The notes: a model not told the origin generated them from the sequence alone. A stretch of DNA of 64,000 nucleotides from Bradyrhizobium sp. LMTR 3 (GCF_001693485.1 NZ_MAXC01000023.1:496001-560000); one strand, 5' to 3'. Shown: positions 26,109 through 35,103, counted from the stretch's first letter. Translations and numbers: made by a program.

Positions 26109-26522
26109 ATGGAAGTCAACGGCATCGCCCATATTTTCCTCACCGCCTCGAATTACGAACGCTCCCGCGATTTCTATCGCAAGCTGTTGCCGTTTCTTGG
26201 GCTGAAGCCGGTCATCGATACAGACACGACTTACTACTGCGTCGGCGGCCGCACCGCGATCGGCATCAGCGCGCCATCGCCAGAGCACGCAGGCGCCGCC
26301 TTCGAACAGCAGCGCGTCGGCCTGCACCACCTCTGCTTCCGCGCCCGCGAGCGCGCAGATGTCGATGAGCTGCACGGCTTCCTGCAGACGCTCGGCGCCA
26401 AGATCATCCGCGCGCCGCGCGAAGATCAATGGGCGCCGGGCTATTACTCCATCCTGTTCGAGGATCCCGACGGCATCCGGCTCGAGCTCAATCATGTGCC
26501 AGGGAAGGGCTTGTTGGCGTAG
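26109..26522 (+). CDS. VOC family protein (glyoxalase/dioxygenase superfamily)
   Basis: A 137-residue single-domain vicinal-oxygen-chelate protein. It shows the two beta-alpha-beta-beta-beta units: MEVNGIAHIFLTASNYERSR with candidate metal ligand His8, VGLHHLCFRARERADVDEL, and IRLELNHVP with the closing Glu. ATG 26109 follows GGGGGAGA at the right distance and is preferred over ATG 26067. It is divergent from the SNase-fold gene by 83 bp. The substrate is not predictable; lyase, dioxygenase and resistance functions all occur in the family. Confidence 0.82.
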   Translation: MEVNGIAHIFLTASNYERSRDFYRKLLPFLGLKPVIDTDTTYYCVGGRTAIGISAPSPEHAGAAFEQQRVGLHHLCFRARERADVDELHGFLQTLGAKIIRAPREDQWAPGYYSILFEDPDGIRLELNHVPGKGLLA

Positions 26523-26540
26523 ACCACGCGGCTCGTAGCT

Positions 26541-26626
26541 TCGTAGGATGGGTGGAGCGAAAGCGATACCCATCATGTTTCCGCGTCGGGATTGATGGGT
26601 TTCGCTTCGCTCTACCCATCCTACGA
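26541..26626. repeat. Dispersed inverted repeat, family D
   Basis: TCGTAGGATGGGTGGAGCGAA and TTCGCTCTACCCATCCTACGA face each other with a ATACCCATCA/TGATGGGT inner stem. Related units lie at 46394-46485 and 56907-56995. Confidence 0.85.
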
Positions 26627-26763
26627 GATCATTCCGCTTAGCGGAAAACACGGCGGACTCCGTCTTCCTCTGCGCGCGCTTGCCGCTGCTGACCCCATGC
26701 GGCATGATCGCGCCGACAATTTCAAAGCCGCAGGCAATGCGGCGCGTGAACAGGGAGGCCTCC

Positions 26764-27972
26764 GTGAAGAGAGCAATAGCAAGCGTTTTCGCCGCCGCGT
26801 TGGCGATGTCGGCGAGCGCGGCAATGGCGCAGAGCAAGCCGCCGCTCAAGCTCGGCGGCATCCTCGATATGTCCGGGCTGTACGCCGATATCACCGGGCC
26901 GGGCTCGGAGACCGCGGCGAAGATGGCGGTGGAGGATTTTGGCGGCGAGGTGCTGGGGCGCAAGGTCGAGATCGTCGCGGCCGATCATCTCAACAAGGCC
27001 GACCTTGCCGCCAGCATCGCGCGCGACATGCTCGACAACCAGGGCGTCGAGATGCTGTACGACGTCGCAGCGTCCGCGACCGCACTGGCCGCCGGCGAGA
27101 TCGCGAAGGCGCGCAACAAGATCGTGATGTATAGCGGCCCCGCCTCGATCCGGCTGAGCAACGAGGCCTGCGGCCCCTACACCGTGCATTATTCCTACGA
27201 CACGTTTGCGCAGGCTAACGTCACCGGGCTCGCCACCGTCAAGAGCGGCTTCGAGACCTGGTTCTTTCTCACCGCCGACTATGCCTTCGGCCAGGACCTG
27301 GAAAAGGACACCAGCAATGTGGTGGTGAAGGCCGGCGGCAAGGTGCTCGGCAGCGTCAAGCATCCGCTCAACACGTCGGACTTCTCCTCGTTCCTGCTAC
27401 AGGCGCAGAGCTCGAAGGCCAAGGTCGTCGGCCTCGCCAATGCCGGCGGCGACACCATCAACGCGGTCAAGCAGGCGGCGGAATTCGGGCTGACCAGGAG
27501 CGGCGGCCAAAAGCTCTCGCCGCTGCTTGCCTTCGTCACCGACATCGACAGCGTCGGGCTGGAGACGGCGCAGGGCCTGCTGCTTGCCGAAGCCTTCTAT
27601 TGGGACCTCAACGACGACACCCGCGCGTTCTCAAAGCGCTTCATGGAGCGCGTGAAGCGGCCGCCGACCGCGGCGCAGGCCAGCGTCTATTCTTCCGTCC
27701 TTCACTACCTGAAAGCCGTCAAGGCCGCGGGCGCCACGGACGCGGCCGCGGTGATGAAGGTGATGAAGGAGACGCCGGTCAACGACATGTTCGCCAGGAA
27801 CGGCAAGATTCGCGACGACGGCCGCATGGTGCACGACATGTATCTGTTCGAGGTCAAGAAACCGTCCGAGTCGAAGGCGCGCTGGGATTATTACAAGCTG
27901 CTGGCGACGATCCCCGGCAGCGAGGCGTTCCAGCCGCTGGAAGCCTCGCGCTGCCCGCTGGTGAAGAAATGA
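26764..27972 (+). CDS. ABC transporter substrate-binding protein, branched-chain amino acid type
   Basis: A 402-residue periplasmic binding protein of the LivJ-like type I fold. The signal peptide (to AAMAQS, residue 22) is followed by LKLGGILDMSGLYADITGPG, the ligand-loop region, and DYAFGQDLEKDT, typical for the family. GTG 26764 is chosen for the AGGGAGG upstream. No permease or ATPase is adjacent, so it is an orphan serving a transporter elsewhere. The downstream CoA-catabolic genes suggest an organic acid or aromatic ligand rather than an amino acid; that is inference. Confidence 0.88.
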   Translation: MKRAIASVFAAALAMSASAAMAQSKPPLKLGGILDMSGLYADITGPGSETAAKMAVEDFGGEVLGRKVEIVAADHLNKADLAASIARDMLDNQGVEMLYDVAASATALAAGEIAKARNKIVMYSGPASIRLSNEACGPYTVHYSYDTFAQANVTGLATVKSGFETWFFLTADYAFGQDLEKDTSNVVVKAGGKVLGSVKHPLNTSDFSSFLLQAQSSKAKVVGLANAGGDTINAVKQAAEFGLTRSGGQKLSPLLAFVTDIDSVGLETAQGLLLAEAFYWDLNDDTRAFSKRFMERVKRPPTAAQASVYSSVLHYLKAVKAAGATDAAAVMKVMKETPVNDMFARNGKIRDDGRMVHDMYLFEVKKPSESKARWDYYKLLATIPGSEAFQPLEASRCPLVKK

Positions 27973-27996
27973 CTTCGTGACCTCGTCACGAAGTCA
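27970..27996 (+). terminator. Perfect hairpin at the end of the binding-protein gene
   Basis: TGACTTCGTGA-CCTCG-TCACGAAGTCA: an 11-bp perfect stem that includes the stop codon. There is no T tract, so it may act as a weak terminator or as an mRNA-stabilising 3' end, and it runs into the family E repeat. Confidence 0.5.
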
Positions 27997-28075
27997 TCCC
28001 GGGGCGATGCGAAGCATCGAACCCGGGATCTCGAGATTCCGGGTCTGGTGCTATCGCACCATCCCGGAATGACGG
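27994..28075. repeat. Dispersed palindromic repeat, family E
   Basis: TCATCCCGGGGCGATGCGAA ... CTCGAGATTCCGGGTCTGGTG ... ATCCCGGAATGAC. The same unit occurs in opposite orientation at 34031-34112. Confidence 0.87.
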
Positions 28076-28107
28076 AGCCAACCAACAACAAACGAAAGCA
28101 CCACCCC

Positions 28108-28902
28108 ATGAGCGCAAACGAAATGGTCCTCCAGAAGCTCGACGCCGGGCTACTCACCATCACCATGAACCGCCCCGACCGGCGCAATGCGCTCAATCCG
28201 GACATGACGCGTGGGCTGGTGGAGGCGGCGCGGCGCGCGGCTGAGGATCACGAGGTGCGTGCGGTCTTGGTCAAGGGCGCGGGCGGCACGTTCTGCGTCG
28301 GCGGCGACGTCAAGTCGATGGCGGAAGGCCGGGCGCCGCTCGGCTTCGAGGCCAAGATGGCGAACTTGCGTCGCGGCATGGAAGTCTCGCGCATCCTGCA
28401 CCAGATGCCGAAGCCTGTGGTGGCGCAGCTCGACGGTGCCGCCGCGGGCGCCGGCCTTTCGATCGCGCTGTCCTGCGACCTACGCGTTGCCAGCGCCTCC
28501 TGCAAGATCACCACCGCGTTCGCCAAGGTCGGATTGTCAGGGGATTACGGCGGCACCTATTTCCTCACCCAGATGCTCGGCAGTGCGAAAGCGCGCGAGC
28601 TCTATCTGACCTCGCCGGTGCTGAGCGCGACGGAAGCCTACAATCTCGGCATCGTGACAAAGGTGGTGCCGGACGCTGACATCGATACGGAGGCGCATGA
28701 TCTCGCGATGTCGCTGGCGCAGGGTCCGTCGGTGACGCTGGGCTACATCAAGCGCAACATCAACAATGCCGAGACGATGTCGCTGGAAGCCTGTTTTGAC
28801 GCCGAAGCCATCCATCATTCGCGCTCGGGCGACACCGCCGATCACAAGGAGGCCGCAAAAGCCTTTGTCGAGAAGCGTAAGCCGGTGTTTCAGGGGTATT
28901 GA
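28108..28902 (+). CDS. Enoyl-CoA hydratase/isomerase family protein
   Basis: A 264-residue crotonase. LLTITMNRPDRRNALNPDM opens the fold; the oxyanion-hole segments are GGTFCVGGDVKSMA and LDGAAAGAGLSIALSCDLRV; residues around VGLSGDYGGTYFL are where catalytic Glu/Asp sit in hydratases, and here Asp occurs. It acts on a CoA thioester in the cytoplasm, probably hydration or isomerisation. The glyoxalase-like gene follows with TGAGATG spacing, so the two are translationally coupled. The family E repeat separates it from the binding-protein gene. Confidence 0.9.
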   Translation: MSANEMVLQKLDAGLLTITMNRPDRRNALNPDMTRGLVEAARRAAEDHEVRAVLVKGAGGTFCVGGDVKSMAEGRAPLGFEAKMANLRRGMEVSRILHQMPKPVVAQLDGAAAGAGLSIALSCDLRVASASCKITTAFAKVGLSGDYGGTYFLTQMLGSAKARELYLTSPVLSATEAYNLGIVTKVVPDADIDTEAHDLAMSLAQGPSVTLGYIKRNINNAETMSLEACFDAEAIHHSRSGDTADHKEAAKAFVEKRKPVFQGY

Positions 28903-28903
28903 G

Positions 28904-29668
28904 ATGGTTGAATATCTCAGGCTGCGGCAGATCTGCCTGGTAGCGCCGCATCTGGAGCCGGTGATCTCGGACATCTCCGAAATCATGGGCCTCGACGTCT
29001 GTTACCGTGACGGCAACGTCGCCAAGTATGGCCTGGAGAATGCACTGCTGCCGGTCGACACGATCCTGCTCGAAGTGGTGGCGCCGATCCAGCCGGGCAC
29101 CGCGGCAGGGCGTTTTCTCGACAAGACCGGCGGCCGCGGCGGCTACATGGCGATCTTCTGCTGCGACGATCCCGACGCGCGCGGCAGGCACGCCAATGCG
29201 ATCGGCGTGCGCACGGCGAACGTGATCACGCACGCGCCCTATCACGGCGTGCAACTGCACCCGCGCGATTGCCGCGCTGCCTTCATCGAGTTCAATCATA
29301 CCGACGGCAGCGACGACGTGCTGGGGCCTTATCCGCCGGCGGGGCCGAACTGGCAGAAGGCGATCCGCAAGGATGTGACGGTGGCGCTGACGGAAGTCGA
29401 GATGCAGAGCCCGGATCCACTGGGGTTGGCGGAGCATTGGGGGAAGATTCAGGGTATCGCCGTCAGCAATGGGGCAGGCGGTGAGCCTGAATTGAAGCTG
29501 CCCAATGCCGGCTTCCGCTTTGTCAACGGCGCGAGCGACCTGATGAGCGGATTGACGTTCAGGGTCGCCGATATCGCGAGGGTGCGAGATGCAGCGAAGG
29601 CGAAGGGCTGCAAGGTGGCGGGCGACGGGTTCGATCTGTGCGGCGTGACGTTCCGGCTTACTGCGTGA
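28904..29668 (+). CDS. Glyoxalase-like domain protein
   Basis: A 254-residue protein of the two-unit VOC/glyoxalase-like group. The N-terminal unit starts LRLRQICLVAPHLEPVISDI and the C-terminal unit has GLTFRVADIARVRDAA. Candidate ligands include His residues around ITHAPYHGVQLHPRD and the Glu in AAFIEFNHTD. ATG 28904 overlaps the spacing after the crotonase stop and follows AGGGG. In the cluster it could act as an epimerase or lyase on a CoA or keto-acid intermediate; that is inference. Confidence 0.75.
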   Translation: MVEYLRLRQICLVAPHLEPVISDISEIMGLDVCYRDGNVAKYGLENALLPVDTILLEVVAPIQPGTAAGRFLDKTGGRGGYMAIFCCDDPDARGRHANAIGVRTANVITHAPYHGVQLHPRDCRAAFIEFNHTDGSDDVLGPYPPAGPNWQKAIRKDVTVALTEVEMQSPDPLGLAEHWGKIQGIAVSNGAGGEPELKLPNAGFRFVNGASDLMSGLTFRVADIARVRDAAKAKGCKVAGDGFDLCGVTFRLTA

Positions 29669-29680
29669 CGCGGTGTCGCC

Positions 29681-29834
29681 TTTCCCTCTCCCCTTGTGGG
29701 AGAGGGTGGATCAATCGCGCAAAGCGCGATTGAGACGGGTGAGGGGTTCTCTCCGCAAACGCGCATCTCGTTTAGGGAGAGAACCCCTCATCCGGCGCTT
29801 CGCGCCACCTTCTCCCACAAGGGGAGAAGGGAAA
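29681..29834. repeat. Dispersed inverted repeat, family A
   Basis: TTTCCCTCTCCCCTTGTGGGA and its near-complement CCCACAAGGGGAGAAGGGAAA flank a core with TCAATCGCGC and CATCCGGCGCTTCGCGCCAC. It lies between two convergent genes. Confidence 0.88.
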
Positions 29835-29853
29835 TCGCGCAACGGGCGCGGCC

Positions 29854-30654
29854 TTACCTTCCCTTGAAGTTCGCCGCCCTTCGCTCTGCGGTGGCTTTGA
29901 CGCCTTCCTTGAAATCTTCCGTCGCGCGCAGCTTGGTCTGCTCCGCGAGCTCGTGGTTGGTGGCGGCCATGACGCGGTCGGCGAGGCCGGCGCGCATGGT
30001 GGCGCGGGTCGAGATCAGGCCGAGCGGAGAGCATTCGGCGATTTCGGCTGCGAGCTTCATCGCTTCTGATCGCACCTGGTCCTGCGGCACGCAGATGTTG
30101 GCAAGGCCCATGCGCGTGGCTTCCTCGCCGGTGACGCGGCGGCTAGTGTAGAAGATCAGTTCGGCATTGTTGCGGCCGACCAGTTCGGGGAGCGTGGTGG
30201 TCAGGCCGAAGCCCGGATGAAAACCGAGCTTTGTAAAGTTGGCCGCGAAGCGTGCCTCGGGGCAGGTGACGCGGAAATCGGCCGAGACGGCGAGGCCAAG
30301 TCCGCCGCCGATGGCCGCGCCATGGACGGCGGCGACGATCGGCTTCTTGTTGCGGAAGATGCGCACGGCCTGGACGTAGAGATGGTTGATCGGCAGATTG
30401 GCGGCCGGATCATTCTGCGCGCTCGCTTCCTGCTCCTGCCGTTTCGGATCGGAAAAATCGGCGCCGGCGCAGAACGCCTTGCCTTGCGCTGCGAGCACGG
30501 AGCTGCGGATTTCGATGTCGTTGTCGAACTCCTCCAGCGCATCCGCAATCTGGTTGATCAGCGAGACGTCGAAGAAGTTCAGCGGGGGTTTTCGGATCTC
30601 GATCAGGCCGACATGGCCGTGCTTCTCGACGCCGATATCAGTGTATTTGCTCAT
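29854..30654 (-). CDS. Enoyl-CoA hydratase/isomerase family protein
   Basis: A 266-residue crotonase. GHVGLIEIRKPPLNFFDVSL, then GKAFCAGADFSD and VHGAAIGGGLGLAVSADFRV for the oxyanion hole, and FTKLGFHPGFGLTTTLPELVG near the active site, where the usual Glu pair is replaced. Cytoplasmic. It is the last gene of a leftward set with two acyl-CoA dehydrogenases (gap of 39 bp), fitting beta-oxidation of a branched or cyclic acyl-CoA. Confidence 0.88.
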   Translation of the reverse strand: MSKYTDIGVEKHGHVGLIEIRKPPLNFFDVSLINQIADALEEFDNDIEIRSSVLAAQGKAFCAGADFSDPKRQEQEASAQNDPAANLPINHLYVQAVRIFRNKKPIVAAVHGAAIGGGLGLAVSADFRVTCPEARFAANFTKLGFHPGFGLTTTLPELVGRNNAELIFYTSRRVTGEEATRMGLANICVPQDQVRSEAMKLAAEIAECSPLGLISTRATMRAGLADRVMAATNHELAEQTKLRATEDFKEGVKATAERRAANFKGR

Positions 30655-30693
30655 GCGGTTTCCTCGTTGAATTAGCGCAGACCAAGCCGCGCG

Positions 30694-31854
30694 CTAGCGC
30701 AAACCAAGCCCGCGGGCGATGATGCCGCGCAGCACTTCGGTGGTGCCGCCCTGGATCGTCAGCTTGGGCGCGGTCTTGATGGCGAAGTCGAGTTGCTTTT
30801 CCAGCGTCTCGCGGTTACCAGCGGTTTCCTCGACAAAGGCGGCGAGCTCACGCACGCGATGCGGCAATTGCTGCTCCCAGATGGTGCCGATGTCTTTCAC
30901 GATAGAGGCCTCGACCACCGGCTCCTTGCCGGCCTGAAGCATGCCCGCGACCGACACCGACATGCGCCGCATCGTGTGCACCTGCGCCACCAGGCGGCCG
31001 ATGCCTTCGGCGCTGCGGGTGTCCGGGTTATTGCCGACGGCGCGGACCAACTCGGTCAGCACGTAATAGGTCTCCAAAAAACGTTCGGGGCCGGACCGCT
31101 CATAGGCAAGCTCCGAAGTCGCCTGTTTCCAGGCGCCGTCGATTTCGCCGAGCACGTGATCGTCGGGAATGAAGTGATCGGTGAATACGACCTCGTTGAA
31201 TTCATACTGTCCGGTGATCTGGCCGATCGGATTCACCTGGATGCCGGGCTGCTTCATCTTGACCAGAAACTGCGTCAGGCCGTGGCGGCGGTTTTCTTTG
31301 GTCGGTGGTGACGTCCGAAAAATCGCGATCATGTAATCGGCGATATGCGCCGAAGAGGTCCAGATCTTGGTGCCGTTGATCAGATAGCCGCCGTCGGTCT
31401 TGGTCGCGCGGGTCTTTGCCGCGAACAGATCGGAGCCGGAGTTCGGCTCGCTCATGCCGATCGCAAAGCAGATCTCGCCGCGGCAGATGCGCGGCAGGAT
31501 TTCCATCTTGATGTGCTCGGGCGCGTATTTCAAAAGCACCGGGCCGCTCTGGCGGTCGGCGACGAAGAAGCGCCGTGTCGGCGCATTCGCCACGCGCATT
31601 TCTTCGGTCACGACGTAACGCTCGAGGAACGAGCGCTCATGGCCACCATATTTCTTCGGCCAGGTCATGCCGAGCCAGCCGCGCGCGCCGACCTTTCGGG
31701 AAAATTCCGGCACGTCGGTATCTTCGCGGTTCGGCTTGTGCGGATCGAAGGTGCCGGCGGCGATTTCTTCGGCAAGGAAGGCGCGGACTTCCTTGCGCAA
31801 CTGCTCGCATTCGCTCGGCAGGCGGATCGGATCGAAACGGAGGGCTGCGGTCAT
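30694..31854 (-). CDS. Acyl-CoA dehydrogenase (large subunit type)
   Basis: A 386-residue FAD enzyme that introduces the 2,3-double bond into an acyl-CoA. Standard segments are GWLGMTWPKKYGGHERSF, CFAIGMSEPNSGSDLFAAKT, YLINGTKIWTSSAH and the C-terminal FAD-binding IQGGTTEVLRGIIARGLGL. Glu in LAYERSGPERF lies near the catalytic-base position. The adjacent gene encodes a shorter, diverged acyl-CoA dehydrogenase 33 bp upstream; such pairs often form alpha2beta2 heterotetramers in steroid and terpenoid side-chain oxidation. Confidence 0.92.
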   Translation of the reverse strand: MTAALRFDPIRLPSECEQLRKEVRAFLAEEIAAGTFDPHKPNREDTDVPEFSRKVGARGWLGMTWPKKYGGHERSFLERYVVTEEMRVANAPTRRFFVADRQSGPVLLKYAPEHIKMEILPRICRGEICFAIGMSEPNSGSDLFAAKTRATKTDGGYLINGTKIWTSSAHIADYMIAIFRTSPPTKENRRHGLTQFLVKMKQPGIQVNPIGQITGQYEFNEVVFTDHFIPDDHVLGEIDGAWKQATSELAYERSGPERFLETYYVLTELVRAVGNNPDTRSAEGIGRLVAQVHTMRRMSVSVAGMLQAGKEPVVEASIVKDIGTIWEQQLPHRVRELAAFVEETAGNRETLEKQLDFAIKTAPKLTIQGGTTEVLRGIIARGLGLR

Positions 31855-31887
31855 TGTTGTTCTCTATGCAGGCAAATCGAGATGATC

Positions 31888-32955
31888 TCAGCGCGAGGCC
31901 ACGAGCGGCCACAATTCATCGGCGCCTCTTTGCGCCACGAGCTTGCCGAGCTCGACCGCCCAATAACTTTCGGAGCCGAAATCGTCGCGCCAGGCCAGTG
32001 CGCGCAGGGAATAGCGATGCAGGATGTGCTCGATGGTAAAGCCGATCGCGCCGTGCACCTGATGGGCGATGCCGCCGCCTTTCTCCGCCGCCTCCGAGCA
32101 GCGGATTTTCGCCGCCACCGCTTCGAGAAACACTTCGTCGTTGAAGGCCGTGGCGTTGGCAATGGCGTCCGCGGCCGAGGTGGCCGCGGCAAGTGCGGCC
32201 GCCGACTCGCCGGCGAGCCGCGCCAGATTGTGCTGCACCGCCTGGAATTTCGAGATCTTCTTCTCGAAGGCGACACGCTCGTTGGAATAGCGCACGGAGA
32301 TATCCAGCATCGATTCCAGCGAGCCGGCGATCTGCAGGGATCGGGCGACGCCGCCCATCAGCATCAGCCGGGCCTGGTCGAAACCTGTTGGCGCCGGCTT
32401 GATCGTGACCGGCTGCACCTTGTCCAGCGTCACGACATCAGAAGGATCGCCGCCGAGATTGAGGCCGCTCTCGATCCGGCACCTGCTGGCATCGACCAGC
32501 GCGACGGAGAAATTAGCCTTCGCATCGCTGGCGAGCACCGCGAAGTGTTTTGCAACCTTGGCAAACGGCACACCGCGCGCCCTGCCTGAGAGGCTGCCAT
32601 CGGTGTTGACGGTAATCCGATCTTTCGGGCTCGCGGGCACTACCGTCATCTCGCCGCCGGGCGAAGCGATCTTGGCCTGCGCCAACAGCCAGCCCGCCAG
32701 CATGGTTTCGGCCAGCGGCACCGCCACCGCAAAGCGCCCTGCGGCGCTCAGCACGCTAAAGCCTTCGGCGAGAGAGGCGCCCGAACCGCCGCAATCTTCC
32801 GGCACCCAAGCCAGCGGCAGGCCGGCGTCGCTCAGCGCTTGCCAGAGCGGGGCTTTCCACTCGCCCTTGTTGTCGCGATTGATGGTTTGGGCGTCGGCGA
32901 GATCGGCGAAGATTTTCTCCGCGGTCTCGGCAACGATGTTCTCACTCTCCGCCAC
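31888..32955 (-). CDS. Acyl-CoA dehydrogenase (short partner subunit type)
   Basis: A 355-residue, diverged acyl-CoA dehydrogenase. The N-terminal helical part is recognisable (PLWQALSDAGLPLAWVPEDC, then GGSGASLAEGFSVLSAAGRF), the middle beta domain is short, and the C-terminal domain has YSNERVAFEKKISKFQAVQH and HQVHGAIGFTIEHILHRYSL. The FAD-binding QxxGG-like segment is weak. It starts with GTG 32955 after GGGGA. It is probably the partner of the 386-residue dehydrogenase just downstream. Confidence 0.85.
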   Translation of the reverse strand: MAESENIVAETAEKIFADLADAQTINRDNKGEWKAPLWQALSDAGLPLAWVPEDCGGSGASLAEGFSVLSAAGRFAVAVPLAETMLAGWLLAQAKIASPGGEMTVVPASPKDRITVNTDGSLSGRARGVPFAKVAKHFAVLASDAKANFSVALVDASRCRIESGLNLGGDPSDVVTLDKVQPVTIKPAPTGFDQARLMLMGGVARSLQIAGSLESMLDISVRYSNERVAFEKKISKFQAVQHNLARLAGESAAALAAATSAADAIANATAFNDEVFLEAVAAKIRCSEAAEKGGGIAHQVHGAIGFTIEHILHRYSLRALAWRDDFGSESYWAVELGKLVAQRGADELWPLVASR

Positions 32956-33235
32956 AGCGTTCCCCGATTTGAAATTGGCATGCCAATCCCAACTGACATG
33001 GCCGGGTCGGCTGCGGTCTTTTCTTGCGCTTTATGATGGGCAAAAGCCATAGCCGTGACAAGCGCTGTCCGCAGGGCCGCATGAGGCGGCGGCATGAAGA
33101 TCATCAGGCAAAGAATAATTCCGCACAGTGGAACGTCAGCGGATTTGCACGCACATTGCGGCACGATATGGTAAGCCCGCGAGCTACGAACGGGCGGTTC
33201 GAAACTTTAATTCAAGAACACATAAGGGAATGCGG

Positions 33236-34018
33236 ATGTCGAAGGATGGTTTGTGCGCGATTGTCACCGGTTCTGCGTCCGGCTTGGGAGCGGCGACCGC
33301 GGCCATTCTGGCGAAGGGTGGCGCGCGCATCGTCGTCAACTATTCCAACAGCAAGGCGGAAGCCGAAGCGACCGCCGATCTCTGCCGCAGCGCCGGCGCC
33401 GAAGTCGTGGTCGTGCAGGGCGACGTGTCGCGCGATGAAGACTGCAGGAAGATCGCTGCCGCTGCCGCGCCGTGGGGACGCCTCGACGTGCTGGTCAACA
33501 ATGCCGGCACCACCAAGCATGTGCCGCATCAGGATCTCGACGGGCTTTCGGCCGAGGACTTTCAGCGAATCTATGCCGTCAACACGATCGGCCCGTTCCA
33601 GATGATCCGCGCGGCGCGCGGGTTACTCGAGGCCGGCGCGAAAGCCTCCAACCTGCCGTCCGCCGTGGTCAACGTGTCGTCGGTCGCCGGCATTTCCGGC
33701 GGCGGCTCGTCCGTCGCCTATGCCGCAAGCAAGGGCGCGCTCAACACCATGACGCAATCGCTGGCGCGCGCGCTGGCGCCGCTGATCCGCGTCAACACGG
33801 TATGTCCCGGCTATATCGATACGCCGTGGTTCACCAAGGGCCGCGGCGAGGCCGGCGCGAAAGCGGTGCGCGATGCGGTCGTGGCGAAGGTGCCGCTGAA
33901 GGTCGCTTCCACTGCCGAGGATATCGCGCAACTCGTCTGCTTCCTCGCTTCGCCCGCGTCGAGCAACATGACCGGCGAGTTCGTGCGCATGGATGCGGGA
34001 ATGCATCTGGTGTTGTGA
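33236..34018 (+). CDS. Short-chain dehydrogenase/reductase
   Basis: A 260-residue classical SDR. TGSASGLG (nucleotide binding), NNAG, and the catalytic Ser-Tyr-Lys in SSVAGISGGGSSVAYAASKG; the C-terminus has PGYIDTPWFTKGRG. ATG 33236 is chosen because AAGGG stands seven bases upstream; ATG 33230 is too close. Divergent from the acyl-CoA dehydrogenase pair, so it may act on the hydroxyacyl intermediate of the same pathway, or on a 3-oxoacyl group. Confidence 0.9.
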   Translation: MSKDGLCAIVTGSASGLGAATAAILAKGGARIVVNYSNSKAEAEATADLCRSAGAEVVVVQGDVSRDEDCRKIAAAAAPWGRLDVLVNNAGTTKHVPHQDLDGLSAEDFQRIYAVNTIGPFQMIRAARGLLEAGAKASNLPSAVVNVSSVAGISGGGSSVAYAASKGALNTMTQSLARALAPLIRVNTVCPGYIDTPWFTKGRGEAGAKAVRDAVVAKVPLKVASTAEDIAQLVCFLASPASSNMTGEFVRMDAGMHLVL

Positions 34019-34030
34019 GGCACCGGGGCT

Positions 34031-34112
34031 GTCATTCCGGGATGGTGCGTTAGCACCAGACCCGGAATCTCGAGATCCCGGGTTCGATGCTTCGCATCGC
34101 CCCGGAATGACG
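34031..34112. repeat. Dispersed palindromic repeat, family E
   Basis: GTCATTCCGGGATGGTGCG ... CTCGAGATCCCGGGTTCGATGC ... CCCCGGAATGAC: reverse-oriented copy of 27994-28075, placed between two convergent genes. Confidence 0.87.
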
Positions 34113-34116
34113 GCCG

Positions 34117-34395
34117 TCACCTGTTCCCCGGATCCGAGATCACGCCGCGCGCTACCAGCCTGTTCCAGATGAACAGCACCACCAGCGCGCCGATGGTGGC
34201 GGTGATGAAGCCGGCGCCCTGATCGGGACTGTAATGCCCGATCGCCTGGCCGACGAAGGTCGCCAGGAACGCGCCGGCGATGCCGAGCACCGTGGTCAAG
34301 ATGAAGCCGGTCGGGTTGTTCTGGCCCGGCGAAAGGATGCGCGCGATGATGCCGGCGACGAAGCCGACGACGATGATCCAGATAATGCCGCCCAT
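34117..34395 (-). CDS. GlsB/YeaQ/YmgE family stress-response membrane protein
   Basis: A 92-residue transglycosylase-associated-type membrane protein with three hydrophobic segments: GGIIWIIVVGFVAGIIAR, then ILTTVLGIAGAFLATFVGQ and ATIGALVVLFIWNRL. Family members are induced by acid or general stress; the molecular role is not known. It ends only 5 bp from the family E repeat, which may serve as its 3' hairpin. Confidence 0.9.
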   Translation of the reverse strand: MGGIIWIIVVGFVAGIIARILSPGQNNPTGFILTTVLGIAGAFLATFVGQAIGHYSPDQGAGFITATIGALVVLFIWNRLVARGVISDPGNR

Positions 34396-34468
34396 TTCCG
34401 TCCCCTTTCCAATGCGTCGATGGTGAAGCGGCGCGGCACCTCTCGAGTGCCGCGTTAGATTCTTGTTT

Positions 34469-34520
34469 GACGCGTTTTCTTCACGCGAACCGGCATCCGC
34501 TTCGCTGGAAAACGCTATGG
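34469..34520. repeat. Short palindromic repeat, family F
   Basis: GACGCGTTTTCTTCACGCGAA, CCGG, CCGCTTCGCTGGAAAACGC, CTATGG; near-identical to 15514-15567. Confidence 0.8.
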
Positions 34521-34527
34521 TGCGGCG

Positions 34528-35103
34528 TCAGATCCGCTCCGATATCTCGTTCTCGTTCGGCAGCCGTCCGTCGGGCGTCAGATGATTGACGACGTCCGGC
34601 AGATACTGGCTGAGGCCTTGCAGCAGATCGTCGCGCGACAATCCGCTTTGCGCCGATAGCTGATCGATCTGATCGGCGCCGAGCGCATTGGCGAGATCGC
34701 CGGGCGAGACCTGCTTGTTGGGACCATTGCTGACCCAGGAGTCCGCCTGATCACCGAGGCCCTTCTGCTGCAATTGATTCAGGAGATCGCCGAGGCCGCC
34801 GCTCAAAACGGTGCCGGCCGCGCCTCCCGCAAGAAGTCCGCCCAAGCCCCCTTTGAGCATGTCGCTGAGTCCGCCGCCCATGCCGCCGCCGGGCATGCCG
34901 GCATTCACATTGCCCGGCGCGGGCGCCGGTTGCGGTGCCGAGCCGGTCTGGTTGCCGCTGAAATGCTTGATGCCTTTCCAGGCCAGCAGCGCCAGGATCG
35001 CCATGGTCAAGGGCGACATTCCGCCGCTCTCGGATTGTGAGCTGGGGCGGCTCGGGCCGCGCGGCCCATTCATCATGCCGTTGAGTACGTCGAGTAAACC
35101 CAT
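34528..35103 (-). CDS. YidB family (DUF937) protein
   Basis: A 191-residue protein. The N-terminus MGLLDVLNGMMNGPRG is characteristic of YidB. A hydrophobic segment (LTMAILALLAWKGIKHF, about 31-47) and a Gly/Met-rich region (GGGMGGGLSDMLKGGLGG) follow, then the DUF937 core DLLNQLQQKGLGDQADSWV and ALGADQIDQLSAQSGLS to LTPDGRLP. ATG 35103 is preceded by GGAGGAG. Function is unknown; the family is often linked to envelope homeostasis. Confidence 0.87.
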   Translation of the reverse strand: MGLLDVLNGMMNGPRGPSRPSSQSESGGMSPLTMAILALLAWKGIKHFSGNQTGSAPQPAPAPGNVNAGMPGGGMGGGLSDMLKGGLGGLLAGGAAGTVLSGGLGDLLNQLQQKGLGDQADSWVSNGPNKQVSPGDLANALGADQIDQLSAQSGLSRDDLLQGLSQYLPDVVNHLTPDGRLPNENEISERI

